In this document: positions 37,550 to 47,524 of the stretch, one piece after another | Layout of the letters: every line of letters starts with the position of its first letter | Numbering within the stretch: position 1 is the stretch's first letter | Source of the DNA: Eudorina sp. 2006-703-Eu-15 | Lineage: Eukaryota > Chlorophyta > Chlorophyceae > Chlamydomonadales > Volvocaceae | Assembly: GCA_003117195.1 (NCBI GenBank) | Contig: BDSI01000112.1 | Coordinates: 155,422-219,421, forward strand | Direction of reading: 5' to 3' | DNA length: 64,000 nucleotides | Notes under the pieces: model-generated | Told to the model about the DNA's origin: nothing | What the model saw: the letters and a program-made list of their open reading frames with translations, nothing else | The model's database searches: none | Program-made: the position numbers and the translations under genes

Positions 37550-37966
37550 GGGGCTGAAGTAAAAACTACCTACCCAGAGACACCGCTGAGGGGCGCTCAG
37601 CCGCTGCGCTCAGATGGGGGGGGGGCTCTGGACTTGCAGGCGGGCGAGCCCGGCTGCCTTGATGGCCCATCGCCCCCCTGGGGCCGGTCGCCTCGGGCAG
37701 CGGCGGTTTGGTGCGGAAGAAGCCCAGAGAAACCCGCTCAGGCTGGGGCCTGGGCAGCCGGGACCACACCCGGGATCGTCCGTGAGCAATGTTCGTGATG
37801 TCTAGCGCGCGTGCAACCGCGCTGACAGAGTGTTTGCTGTCGTGCGGCGCTCGGCGGGTCGAAGGATGCGATGGAGTTGGATATGGTGGTCGCAAATCAG
37901 CAATTGTGGGCTTGGTCTCGGAGCGGCTGCCACTGCAGCGGGTGTCTGTGGCGCACCTTGCAGCAG
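37550..37966. other. Flank downstream of NEK-IFT57
   Basis: Presumed 3' UTR and flank. No TGTAA was seen between the stop and the repeat that begins at 37967, so the 3' end of this gene is not defined from sequence. Confidence 0.4.
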
Positions 37967-38418
37967 CGCGTTGGGGCGGGGGCGGGCGTTGGCAGCTCTA
38001 CCTTAACGGACAAGTTGAAGCAGTGACATGCGCAGGATTCGGAGCACCCCGGCGCAGCGGGACTGGCAGGCGGAGGTCGCGCGGGGGCCATAAGGACACG
38101 GTGTGTGTGTGTGACCAGGTGTGACCAGATGCGGTGGGGGAACTGCATGACGCGAGCGCAGGGTGGCGAGGCGATGTTGATAGCGTGGACTAGGGGGCCC
38201 CACAGCAGTGTGGCAGAATCAGTGGCTGGCCGCTGGCGGGGGTCACGGTCCGTTGGCATACCGTAGCGCGTGCGTTTGCATGGGTGGCGTGATGCCTTCT
38301 CACTTCAACAGATCGGGCGCTGTGCGGCGGCACGGCGGTATCTGGATAGCTTTGCTGCCGCACAGCAGGGTTTGGTTCGCACCAAACCCTGATTTGCGAA
38401 AGGAGGTTCACCGTGCGC
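37967..38418. repeat. Two-copy dispersed repeat, copy 1
   Basis: About 452 bases matching 43332-43789 in the same orientation at high identity, from GCGTTGGGGCGGGGGC through a GT microsatellite to a TTCACCGTGCGC end. It has no convincing ORF or terminal inverted repeats. It may be a short transposable-element copy or a segmental duplicate. Confidence 0.85.
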
Positions 38419-38461
38419 GTCGATACCCGCGCCGAGGTGTGGCGGGGTCGTGGGGGTTTAT

Positions 38462-38480
38462 CTAGGGTTTAGGGTTTTAG
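38462..38480. repeat. Short interstitial telomere-like motif
   Basis: CTAGGGTTTAGGGTTTTAG joins units of the TTTAGGG and TTTTAGGG telomere types known in volvocine algae. It lies about 45 bases past the end of repeat copy 1; copy 2 at 43332-43789 is not followed by it. Confidence 0.5.
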
Positions 38481-38635
38481 ACGCACGATCGTCAGCATGG
38501 CGAGCCTACCAGGGATAGGGCAGCTTATGTGCCGTAGGGGCCTCGTTGAAGCGGTCCTGCCGAGCCCTTTATGGCTGAAACAGGTAGCCCCGGCTACCCG
38601 AGCTGCGACACCACGAGACGAAAGCCCGTCGGGTA

Positions 38636-39239
38636 CTAGACAGCAGGGGAAAGAACCGAAATGCGGAACTCCATGTTGGGCGCCCGGTGTTCGTCAGGGT
38701 CTCGAAAATCGCCCATGCTTTGCCCCCCCCTTTCGTGAACCCGAGATGTGGTCAGCCACATGAACTTGACGCTGAGCAAGTCGCAGACGGGCGATGCCAG
38801 CGGCCTTGGGAGCCTCATCGTAAATCCGAAAGCGTACACGTCGTCACCCTTGGCGCACATCACCCCGTGCAGCGAGCGAGGTGCTCGCCGCGAACCGCGC
38901 AGAACCGCGACGTTCGGGATACCTTCGTCTCCGCTGATCACGGGCTGAGCTTCATCCGGAGATTCGTCGGAGTAGTGAATTCTCACTAGGTCTACAGCTC
39001 GGTCCTTTCCGGAGGGATTCCCGCTGACCGCGTTGCTGGTCGTGACAATAAGGTCAGCGCGTGAATTCGCCTGCTAGTTGGCCGTCAGCGCTCGGGCCAC
39101 AGACCTTCACCAACAGCGGGCGCATTCGATCGAAGAGCTCCGTCTCGCGCACCGCGGTGGCAGCGTTGATATCTGAAGGGCTCACAGAGGCCTTCCTCCC
39201 AGGACGGCATTCTCGCCATTGTGTACTGTTGACCCTCAC
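38636..39239 (-). pseudogene. Frameshifted ORF of unknown origin
   Basis: Two protein-like minus-strand frames abut near 39057. The upstream frame (39239 down) ends VCGPSADGQLAGEFTR. A one-base shift then opens the downstream frame, beginning ADLIVTTSNAVSGNPSGKD and running to 38636 (residues such as SDESPDEAQPVISGDEG and GDDVYAFGFTM). Composition and continuity suggest one former coding sequence broken by an indel. I do not recognise the family. Its setting among repeats suggests a transposon-borne gene, but that is inference. Confidence 0.4.
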
Positions 39240-39244
39240 AACTC

Positions 39245-39525
39245 ATTATCCTGCAACAAATTTGATCACGTCTGGTTGACCACGTATTAAAAGTAATGAA
39301 AATTCTTGCCCAAAAGCCCAAAGAGATACAGCTCCACGGCAAGCAAAATCTATGCAACTGTTGCAACAATACGGTAAGCAGACCATGATACGACCATGAT
39401 AAGCCTCGTAGATGAATGCTTCCTTTTACTACGTGCTCGTAATATTCCTCGTACTTTGCAACAGATTTCGAGGAGACTGTTGCAAAACCTGTAACCTCGT
39501 AATTGCAACAGATTTTGCAACACTT
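39245..39525. repeat. Cluster of TTGCAAC/GTTGCAA motifs in AT-rich DNA
   Basis: Around 39250, 39353, 39362, 39455, 39480, 39502 and 39516 the core TGCAAC or its complement recurs, often followed by AGATTT. The stretch is markedly AT-rich compared with the rest of the window. Such subterminal motif clusters occur at the ends of some DNA transposons, and this one lies beside the broken ORF. Confidence 0.4.
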
Positions 39526-39612
39526 GGCCGAAAATTCGTTTTAGGAGGCAGTACGGCCAGACCCTGTTTACGCGCAAGTAAGGCAGTCAGCTGTTTAGAA
39601 TAGCGGCGCACT

Positions 39613-39681
39613 CTATGTTGCCTACAAGGGATATGTGCACAACTGAACTATGTTGTCTACAAGGGATATGTGCACAACTGA
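39613..39681. repeat. 35-bp tandem duplication
   Basis: Two adjacent copies of a 34-35-bp unit beginning CTATGTTG and ending TGTGCACAACTGA, differing at one or two bases. It has no coding content. Confidence 0.85.
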
Positions 39682-40312
39682 GGGACGCGCGCCAGGGGCG
39701 CCTTGCGGTAAGTGAGGAGGCGCGTTTGGGTGACGTGTTATACATCAACTGTTAATTACACGGTCCAAATTTGCGTACGTGGAACGTGATTGCATCAGGT
39801 TTGCTGTATCGTGCTTGTATCCGCGGTGTCTGCAAGGAGCGTACCCTTGGCGTAAGGAGCATGCTTCAGTGGTTCGCGGAAGTACGATCCTGATGGGCAA
39901 GGTGAAAATCGACTAACATGTGAAACGGGCTGACGGCCAGCAGGGAAAACGAGACCAGGGTAAAACCGAAAACGCGCAAATTTGGAGCTCAGCTCAAAAA
40001 TTTGTTCCTAAGCGGGCGTAGAAGAGGGGTCGCAGTTGGTGTGGTGGTAGACACGGTGCGGAGTGTCCCGGCAGCGGTCGATATTTGAACTCGTACGACT
40101 TGCAGACTGGGTTTCCCAGGGTTTCCCATCTCTCGAACTGACGGAAACCAGCTTTGATTCAGTAGCTACCTTGTCCGCAGGTGCCCGGAAACCGTGCAGC
40201 TTCTCATAACGAGTGCTGTGAATCAACGCGCGCTTCGGTTTCGGTGCGGTTTACTTTTCGCCAGCGCTGCGGCGGCCGCGTGCTTTCGCGTGTTTTCGTA
40301 AAGAAGGCAGCC
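39682..40312. other. Spacer with no recognised feature
   Basis: No domain, repeat or splice-consistent exon was found between the 35-bp duplication and the retroelement-like ORF. Confidence 0.5.
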
Positions 40313-41068
40313 ATGGCAGACATTACGGCGACAGCGCTCTGCAACGATGAGCAGCGAATACTAGATGAAGGATTGCTCGACCTTGAGAATTGTGACAACA
40401 AGCGTCAAAGCAGATGGGGCCACGGCCAATCCCACCAGCCGGTAGCAGGAGGAAGAAAGAAGACATGGCCAAAATTCTCGACGATTGGGACGACGACAAG
40501 AAGGTCGTCGATGATCATCAGAACAAGGTCGCGGCCTATCTGCTCAGCAAACCTGTGTTTCAAACCGTACGATCTCGGGGAGGGCTGTGTAATGAGTTGC
40601 TACTGTAGGTCTTCAACAGCACCAAACTTCCTTGGCTCCGGATGCAGCGCATGGGAGTGGAGGCAATCAGCAGCGGCGCGAATGGGGCTTATGGAATGCA
40701 GGAGGACACGGCAGCGCCGGTCGGCACAGGCCGTCTGGTGCTGCCGGCGGATACTGATTCCGTGGGTGGTGGTACCGCAGCAGCGATCGGTGATGGGCCT
40801 CAGCTCGGTGTGGGCGCAAGGGCGGTGCAGGTCGTCGCCCGGGCAGCTGTTAGATGGCGGTGTTCGCTGACCAGACGTGAGCGACGCCTGGCAGGGAGGC
40901 GCGGGCATAGCCGCATGGGCGCGACTTTGTCCGACGGTTGCTGGACCAGGCCCGGCTCAGCGCACGACAATGTCGCCACTCGTCAGCTTGTCAGCAGGAG
41001 CCGGTCGGGCACGACAGGCACCCTTTGTGGACGGGCGACAGGACCAACTTACAGCTGTGTTGGCAATC

Positions 41069-41752
41069 GATGGGCTATGAGACCGACATCATGATCACCA
41101 GCAACCCTGTCATGCCCAACATGCTGGATGCACTGGGGCGCAAGTCCATCGCAACCTCTGAGCACACCTTCAACAAGGCCCGGAAGTTGACGGAGGACGC
41201 GTCAGTGCTTGCTTCGTTGCTGGCAAGCGCAGCACAGGAGGCGGAAACAGATGAGGAGCGGTTTCAGCTGATGCAGGGTGCTTTCGCTTACTCGTCGCAG
41301 TTGGTCGGCCTTCAGAACACCGCGTTAGAAGTGGCTGCTATGCGTTCCAAGGGCTTTAAACACTCGACGGCGGCCAAGGTCATTTCAGGCCTACCAGAGC
41401 AGCGTGAACTCGTGCGGCAGTTCACCTCCATGTCCGACGAGGTCCTCAGCTCTCTGGGCGGCTATGTGGCACCGGTGGCAGCCAAATCATCGGTGGCGGC
41501 TGCGGCACACAGCAATTTTGCCAATCTCGGCATCAGTCCGGGCACGAGCTGCAGCGCACTATCACCCTTTAATGGCTCCCTCGCCGCCGTCGTCACGCGG
41601 GCTGCAGGCTTTCCTGCCCCCACCACCTCCGACTCAGTTGACAGCGGCAACAACCGATCGGCAGCCGTGCTATGAGTGCCAGGTGCAGGGCCATGGTTTC
41701 CTCGACTGTGAGAGGCCTCCGACAGGTATCCTGCCACCTATGCGGCGAAGGT
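41069..41752 (+). pseudogene. Gag-like segment with CCHC zinc knuckle
   Basis: About 200 codons in one frame (41069-41675) encode a helical protein including LTEDASVLASLLASAAQ and DEERFQLMQGAFAYSSQ. The overlapping next frame carries the zinc knuckle CYECQVQGHGFLDC (Cys codons at 41668, 41677 and 41707, His at 41692), exact CX2CX4HX4C spacing, and stops at 41754. The two parts are in different frames, by an indel or by programmed frameshifting. Confidence 0.6.
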
Positions 41753-42260
41753 GAAGGAGTACAGGAGCAGGCAGGTCGCGGCGGGCAGGACTCAGCGCAG
41801 CATGCGGCCCATGAGGCCACGCTAGGGATTACGCCTCGGCGAACCGCCCGTCGACCTCAGCAAGGCGGCAGTGCCGGCGGCAGGGATCGGCTAAGGGTCT
41901 GGTTCCCTTGTCGCGCAACCGCCAAATTGCGGACTCGTGGAGCCCAGGATGGACTGAAGTGTCAAGTAAGTTAGCCATGTTGTGAAAGTTTTGGTTTCGT
42001 TTTGGGCGGTGGTCTCTTGTATGAGGGTTTGCGATCGTGGGTTCACTCCTATCTTCACCGTGTGTTCACTTCTATCTCCATCTACCAGCCTGCGTGTTGG
42101 TTTGTGATGTCATGGTAGCCTACCTCTCCTTTCGGTGTACACATTTGGGGGTCCCCGCGGGCGAGCGAGGCGTGGCAGTCGGAGCAGTTTCCCAGTCAGC
42201 ACACCGAGTGGCACGAGAGCCCGGGGATTTAGCTCCCTGAGTGGCACGAGAGCCCGGGGA

Positions 42261-42386
42261 TTTACAGCGCTACCACGACGCCGTCACGGCCCTTCTGGCG
42301 GGGGCCGCCGCGGGCAGTCCGATGCAGCGGCTGGAGTTGCAGTCAGTCGTGGGCAAGCTGGCTTTCATTGCACAGGCTTTCCGCTA
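42261..42386 (+). pseudogene. Reverse transcriptase C-terminal fragment
   Basis: Forty-two codons contain LELQSVVGKLAFIAQAFR, matching the conserved end of DIRS-type reverse transcriptases, followed by an in-frame TAG at 42387. The upstream palm domain with its catalytic YxDD-type motif was not found. Confidence 0.55.
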
Positions 42387-42786
42387 GGGCCCCACCTTAC
42401 AGGCCCTTTTTAACTGGGCCTCGGCCTCAGCGCCACGGTGACCCTCGACCGATGTTTGCTTTTGTCATTCTTCGCAATCGTTGCCACCCTCGCTCACTCC
42501 GTTCCTCGGCTTCCCTCCCTGCATCGCCATGGCCCTGGACATCGCTCGCGGCGCGGCTACTCCGTCTACCACCACAGGTCGGTAACGTATCTGTCCTTTC
42601 CGGGTTGGGTTGGGTTCGCAGTTTGCTTGTTGTGGCACTGCGGCAGCGCGGCCGCGCCGCAACGCGCCCGCGCGCGGTCTCTATCTTTTCGTTTGCTCTG
42701 CAGGTACCGGCCCCCGTAAGTATACTGCGTTATGCTGGGTGTGCCCGGGTTCGTTCTACGGGTTTATTTAATTTTTTCAATTTAAC

Positions 42787-43100
42787 CCTCGACCCACCGG
42801 CGCTTGAGGACCTCTCGTTCTGGACTGAGGTGCTACAAGCCGAATCCTCCGTCTGGAACGGGTTGAAGCAGGCGGCGACAAGCCGCCCGGGCCTGGTGAG
42901 GGGGTCGTTCCAGGGTCCGGACGGCGTGACAGTCTTCACAGACACCAGCGGTGCCGGCTATGGAGCAGCATGGGGCGAGACAAAACTGCAGGGCCTGTGG
43001 TCCGCCGAGGAGCAGCGTTTGCACATTGCGTGGCGTGGTTGGAGCTTGGCGCGATCCTGCAGGCCCTCCGCAACTTCGGGTATGCTCCAGGGCCTGCGCA
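42787..43100 (+). pseudogene. RNase H fragment of DIRS type
   Basis: LEDLSFWTEVL leads into VTVFTDTSGAGYGAAWG (catalytic-type Asp codon at 42941) and LQGLWSAEEQRLHI. After a frameshift near 43035 the next frame gives WLELGAILQALRNFGY, which carries the expected Glu. The order Asp then Glu in these contexts is that of retroelement RNase H, here interrupted and non-functional. Confidence 0.6.
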
Positions 43101-43294
43101 AGCGCATCTGCTCGCTCTTTCTCGACTTCATCAAAACGCCCATGTTCAACCCCGAGGCGACGCGCCTCCAATTCATGCCCATGGTTTCGAGGAGTACTTG
43201 TACGAGAAGGTGACCAAGACCACCGCCAACGCGCCAAGGCCTCCACGTCACATTGCTCGCGCTTGCAGGCGCCAGCGCCTCCTGTCCTGGTGTT

Positions 43295-43334
43295 GCAGGT
43301 GACCGACGGGCTGCGGTACATGCACCAGCACCGC
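43295..43334 (+). other. 40-bp copy of the NEK-IFT57 intron 3/exon 4 junction
   Basis: Identical over 40 bases to 33700-33739, including the last four intron bases (GCAG) before exon 4 and the codons for VTDGLRYMHQHR. It then joins directly to repeat copy 2. The intron bases show that the copy came from genomic DNA, not from spliced mRNA. Confidence 0.85.
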
Positions 43335-43789
43335 GTTGGGGCGGGGGCGGGCGTTGGCAGCTCTACCTTAACGGACAAGTTGAAGCAGTGACATGCGCAG
43401 GATTCGGAGCACCCCGGCGCAGCGGGACTGGCAGGCGGAGGTCGCGCGGGGGCCATAAGGACACGGTGTGTGTGTGTGTGTGTGTGTGACCAGGTGTGAC
43501 CAGATGCAGTCAAGGAACTGCATGACGCGAGCGCAGGGTGGCGAGGCGATGTTGATAGCGTGGACCAGCGGGCCCCGCAGCACAGTGGCAAAATCAGTGG
43601 CTGGCCGCTGGCGGGGGCCACGGTCCCTTGGCATAGCGCGTGCGTTTGCGTGGGTGGCTTGATGCGTTGTCACTTGAACGGATCGGGCGCTGTGCGGCGG
43701 CATGGTGGCAGCTGGATGGCTTTGCTGCTGCACCGCAGGGTTTGATTCGCACCAAACCCTGTTTGTGGGAGAAGGGTTTCACCGTGCGC
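43332..43789. repeat. Two-copy dispersed repeat, copy 2
   Basis: Matches 37967-38418 with scattered substitutions and a longer GT run (43466-43490). Its left end meets the 40-bp kinase fragment with an overlap of only a few bases. Confidence 0.85.
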
Positions 43790-44430
43790 CAGGGGGCGTC
43801 GCGTGGTTACCTGCGCGGAGCCGTCGCGTGGTCTTGGATGGTATCAGCGTTGAACCGTCGACAGATGGTGGCATGGAGCAGTTGAGTGTGGGCTCGGACT
43901 TGCACGCGTTCGGGTACCAGCGTTCGAGGAGTCGGGCAAATCCTGGCAACTGGGAAATGCGTCACCCAGCGCAGGCGACCGCTACCGATGTTGATGGCAT
44001 AGTTGAGGCGATCAGCTGTGGCTGGGGTGATGTAAGGAGGCGTGTCGCGGCGCAACCCCGGTCGGGAGTGAAGAAATTCAGGCACGCGAGAAAAACACTC
44101 CAGGCGCACTCGTCCGTACTGGTTCATCGCTTGACGTTCCTTTGCGGCATCCTGGCCAAACGAAGGCCCACATAAACGTACCGAGTGGGACGCCAGTCTG
44201 ACCTGGCTAGGAGGGTGTGCATGCCGTTGGTTTACGTTTAAGGCTTGTACGGCACCAAGTACGAGCATGGGAGTTACTACAGTTGCAGCCCTAGTGCACA
44301 AAATCGAGCATGCCTCTGGTTATAGTGTCGTGATTGAATCAATAGGCAAGCATTGCCTTCGCTATTTGTTACAGCAGATAATTTGACAACGAATTCGGCC
44401 AGGCCCTGCCAGACCTTGAGATTTACATCA
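43790..44430. other. Spacer upstream of MIC10
   Basis: No coding exon was recognised. It presumably includes the MIC10 promoter and 5' UTR. Confidence 0.5.
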
Positions 44431-44974
44431 ATGACAGCCGAGGAAATCCCCAAGGAGCTCGCCATCGACCATAAATATGATGTTTTAGTGGATACGGTGC
44501 GGACGCTTTCGGATTTCAGCACACATCAAGCTTTTGGAACGATCAGGTCACAAGGCTGTAACAAAATATTCTGTTATCTGGCTGCTCACAGACGCTACGT
44601 AGAACTGTGTATGGAACCGGCATCGCTGGCCTGCTGTCGCTTGTGCTGCTGAGTAAGTTGGTAGTACGTTGTCGGCTTTGCTATGCCATCGCACCTCCTC
44701 GTGAATCAACCATTTGAATCATCTTGTACACGCCGATTCCAGGAGGAGGGCAGAGTCGCGCGGCGATGACTGCGTTTGGCGCGGGCTTCGGCGCGGGAAG
44801 CGCATGGCAGAAGTGCGAAAAGGAGGTAGGAAAGTTTGTCGGGGTTCTATGGATCAGTTTCGGACGGGGGCCTGCGACGACCCATGGGGTCACGGTGTTC
44901 GCCTTGCACTCCGGACTGGATCGAATGCTTTGCAGTTCCAAGACCTGGTGCCAGAGCTTTTGAAGACCAAGTGA
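44431..44974 (+). CDS. MIC10: MICOS complex subunit MIC10
   Basis: Small inner mitochondrial membrane protein whose oligomers bend the membrane at crista junctions. Four exons, 44431-44496, 44592-44652, 44743-44825 and 44936-44974, phases agreeing, give 82 residues, normal for MIC10. After a short acidic N-terminus comes KYDVLVDT, then two glycine-zipper membrane segments: the first around YGTGIAGLLSLVLL, the second AMTAFGAGFGAGSAWQKC, joined by a short positively charged loop. This hairpin with GxGxG repeats is the MIC10 signature. The last exon adds FQDLVPELLKTK; its acceptor (tttgcag) is strong, but read-through into the intron would give a longer tail. It converges with the LRR gene. Confidence 0.85.
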
Positions 44975-45056
44975 GACGACCTTGATGGCATAAAATGGAG
45001 CGGGAGACGAGTTCGGCGAATGGGACGAGGGGAGCAGACGGGACTTCTGATGCACT

Positions 45057-45061
45057 TTACA
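45057..45061 (-). terminator. Putative polyadenylation signal for the LRR gene
   Basis: TTACA on the plus strand, TGTAA on the minus, about 340 bases past the LRR stop and only about 85 bases past the MIC10 stop on the other strand. Confidence 0.45.
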
Positions 45062-45397
45062 GCACTCGTCTTATTTGAAGGCAGCAGAGACCCATACCAA
45101 CCGGTTTGCAGGATGGCAGCATATGTTGAGCAGCGATAAAAGAGTATCCGACCTTGTGGATGCCTTTGGCATGCCAGCGGTGGCGAAGCTTAAAATACAT
45201 GACACCCACATCCCAAAGCGCTCGCCACAGCCCGTCAGCGCGTCAGCGCCGGGCGCATCCCTACTGTCTGCCCTGATGCCGACTGCATGCGCCATTTAAT
45301 AGCGCTCCGATGCAGAATCCCCCCCAGAATCCATCTATAGACCCTACCCACATGAAATGCACCTGGCCGATACCCCAGCGTCCCCAGCACCCTCCGA

Positions 45398-46983
45398 TCA
45401 GAACGGCCGGAAGACGTGGGGAATGATGGAGTCCGTCGTGTCCTTGATGGCGTCCTGCTGCTCCTTTTCAGACGCGGCCTTGTGGGCTGCGACCGTCAGG
45501 TTCTCTTTAAGCAGCGAGGAGATGGGGGGATGGCTGGGCTTGACGTGCGCTGGCGGCGTGTTGAGCGGCGGAATTTTGGAGTCCAGCAGGTTGGGGCACT
45601 GCAGCTTGACGACCGACAGGTTGTTGCAACCTGTGCGGGTTGTTTGCAGTTGGCAGGAGAACTCTTTTGGAGGAGAAATTTGAGCAGCAGTCCGGGTTCG
45701 GCTTAAACATGCACGTGGCCCACTGCATTTCGCTTTGTTGTTGCGTATTACTACGGGTGCGGGAGGTAATGGTATCCGGAGCCGAGCGCTTGAACGCTCT
45801 GTCGCAGTTTTTGACATACGCAAGGCGGTGGCGGAATAAACCATGGGCCGCGCGTATGTAACCGCGTTGCTCGGAACCGTCTCGTCAGCACTCGTGCTCA
45901 AAGCAAGATCAGGCATACAGATGCCCCCCCTTCGGTGCACCGGCAAAACGCCCCATTCCCTTGACACTCACCCGTGAGGTCCAGCTCCGTCAGTTCGTCC
46001 GTCCACAGCATGATTGTCTCCAGCTGCCCGCAGTCCGTGATGCTGAGCTTGTTCAGCCGCGGGCAGTGTATGAGAGCCTACATGGGAAGGGCGATGGCCT
46101 CAGGGTCAATGACCAAACTCCAACCGTTTGTTGTCCGAATACATGGGTACGGCTTACAGCCTGACGACCGGGCTTGTTCAAGGCCCCGGTCCGCATGTAC
46201 AGGTTACAGAGCCTATCGAGCGCAGCCGACTGCGCAGCGATCTGTTGAGCGAGAGCGAGCCACACCTTGGTCAGGGCCCCGCACTTCCGCAAGTTGACGG
46301 AGCGCACGGTCTGACTTTGCAACAGCACATACTCCAGGGATGCGCACTCGGAGAGGTCCAAGTCCGCCAGCTTCGGGCACGTGGCCATCGGCGAAAGCGT
46401 GAAGTTCCGCAGGTTGGAGGAGCCACGCAGGTCCACCAGCGTGAGCTCCGGAGGTGAAAGCTTGACGATTTCGTTTGCGAAAGCATCGCGAAGCGAAGCC
46501 GTGTTGTTGATCTTGATCTGACGGGATCAGTGAGAGGGCATCCGGGCTGAGCTTCATGAGGATGGCACACAGATAATGTGCGCTTGATCATTACGATATG
46601 CATGTTTATCAATCATGATCCCCATGCCAACCCGGTGGTGAAAGCACGGCTTACGCATGTCTTCGGCATTCTACCAATCTGAGGCATTATGGCTGGAAAA
46701 ACACCGACCGAGCTCACCTCCCGGCACGCAGTCAGGACACGTTCCCGCAGTGCTCCCCAGGTCGGCCACGTATTAGCGTCCGGCAGATCTGTGACAGGTT
46801 TGTCCCAGACTCCGCTCTCGACAGCCTGCGAGCAGGGGTAGGATGAATGCAGTGGCGTTCCGCTACGTTCGGACACGCACATGCAGCTGCCATGCTCACC
46901 CTTTCCCAGGATGCGTCGTGCGGCGGCTCAGCTCCATCATCCTTCTTCTTTTTCTTTCCACCAGCTTTCTTCTTGGGGGCCAT
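45398..46983 (-). CDS. Small leucine-rich-repeat protein with Lys-rich N-terminus
   Basis: Five exons from 46983 down: 46900-46983, 46718-46825, 46266-46517, 45972-46077, 45398-45630. All are in phase and encode 260 residues. The N-terminus is a Lys cluster (MAPKKKAGGKKKKKDD) typical of many algal axonemal and basal-body proteins. Residues about 90-190 contain short leucine-rich repeats of the cysteine-containing or FBXL type, for example LADLDLSECASLEYV, VRSVNLRKCGALTK, LNKLSITDCGQLETI and LTELDLTGCNNLSVV. A hydrophilic helical tail follows. Such repeats form a curved binding surface. There is no F-box, kinase or membrane segment. The function is not known from sequence; a ciliary role is only suggested by the N-terminus. 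Confidence 0.8.
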
Positions 46984-47524
46984 CGCCGAGGGTGGTCTTA
47001 AGTGCCTACCTGCCCTCCGCGCGGAACGACACTATGCCGCGCAAAGTATTGTATAGTAAAATTCTGGAAAAACTAGTGCTGCAGGAAGCGCACAAAGGCA
47101 CGAACAGAGCGTGACGCAAAATTACACAGAGTGCATGCACGTGGAAATTCTTAGACGTTTTTGCTCTGAACCATTATAATATGTTTGCTCGAGATCAGGC
47201 TGCGGGAAAGGTGGATTGTTATACATCCTCGAAGCCATTTCCATCCGTCGTGCATCATCATCGGCCCATGCCGCTTTCGTGCAGGCGAATGCCATAACAG
47301 TTCTATCCGGTTCACTTAAGTTTCCACTGTGTTGAAGTGCTATTAATAATGTGGTGAAATTTGAATGACTCTGGTATGGTTGTGACCCTGGTTGACCCTC
47401 GCCTTTCAATTCGGCAATGTACAGTGGCCATGACAGGGTGAAACATGTAGTCTTCAACTGATCCATAGAAACCGTGTAGCGATTTGGGTGCATCTCAGAC
47501 CGCGCTATTGGCCTATCAGGAACC
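46984..47524. promoter_or_regulatory. Divergent spacer between the LRR and CLEC16A genes
   Basis: The 541 AT-rich bases between opposing start codons must hold both promoters. No named element was recognised. Confidence 0.45.

Larger units (their letters stand above)
40313..43290 (+). mobile_element. Decayed DIRS-like retroelement
   Basis: Pieces appear in the order expected of a retroelement: a possible N-terminal Gag start (ATG at 40313, then a frame containing DMAKILDDWDDDKKVVDD at 40450-40560), a long helical Gag segment, a CCHC zinc knuckle, the C-terminal part of a reverse transcriptase and an RNase H. Frameshifts and in-frame stops separate them and most of the reverse transcriptase palm is missing. 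The RT/RNase H sequences resemble DIRS-type elements, known from volvocine algae. I found no tyrosine recombinase and no clear terminal repeats, so the boundaries are approximate. Confidence 0.6.

Noticed and set aside
44826..44965. Longer MIC10 C-terminus by read-through of the third intron
   Set aside because: The strong acceptor at 44935 gives a short tail in phase, closer to the usual MIC10 length.
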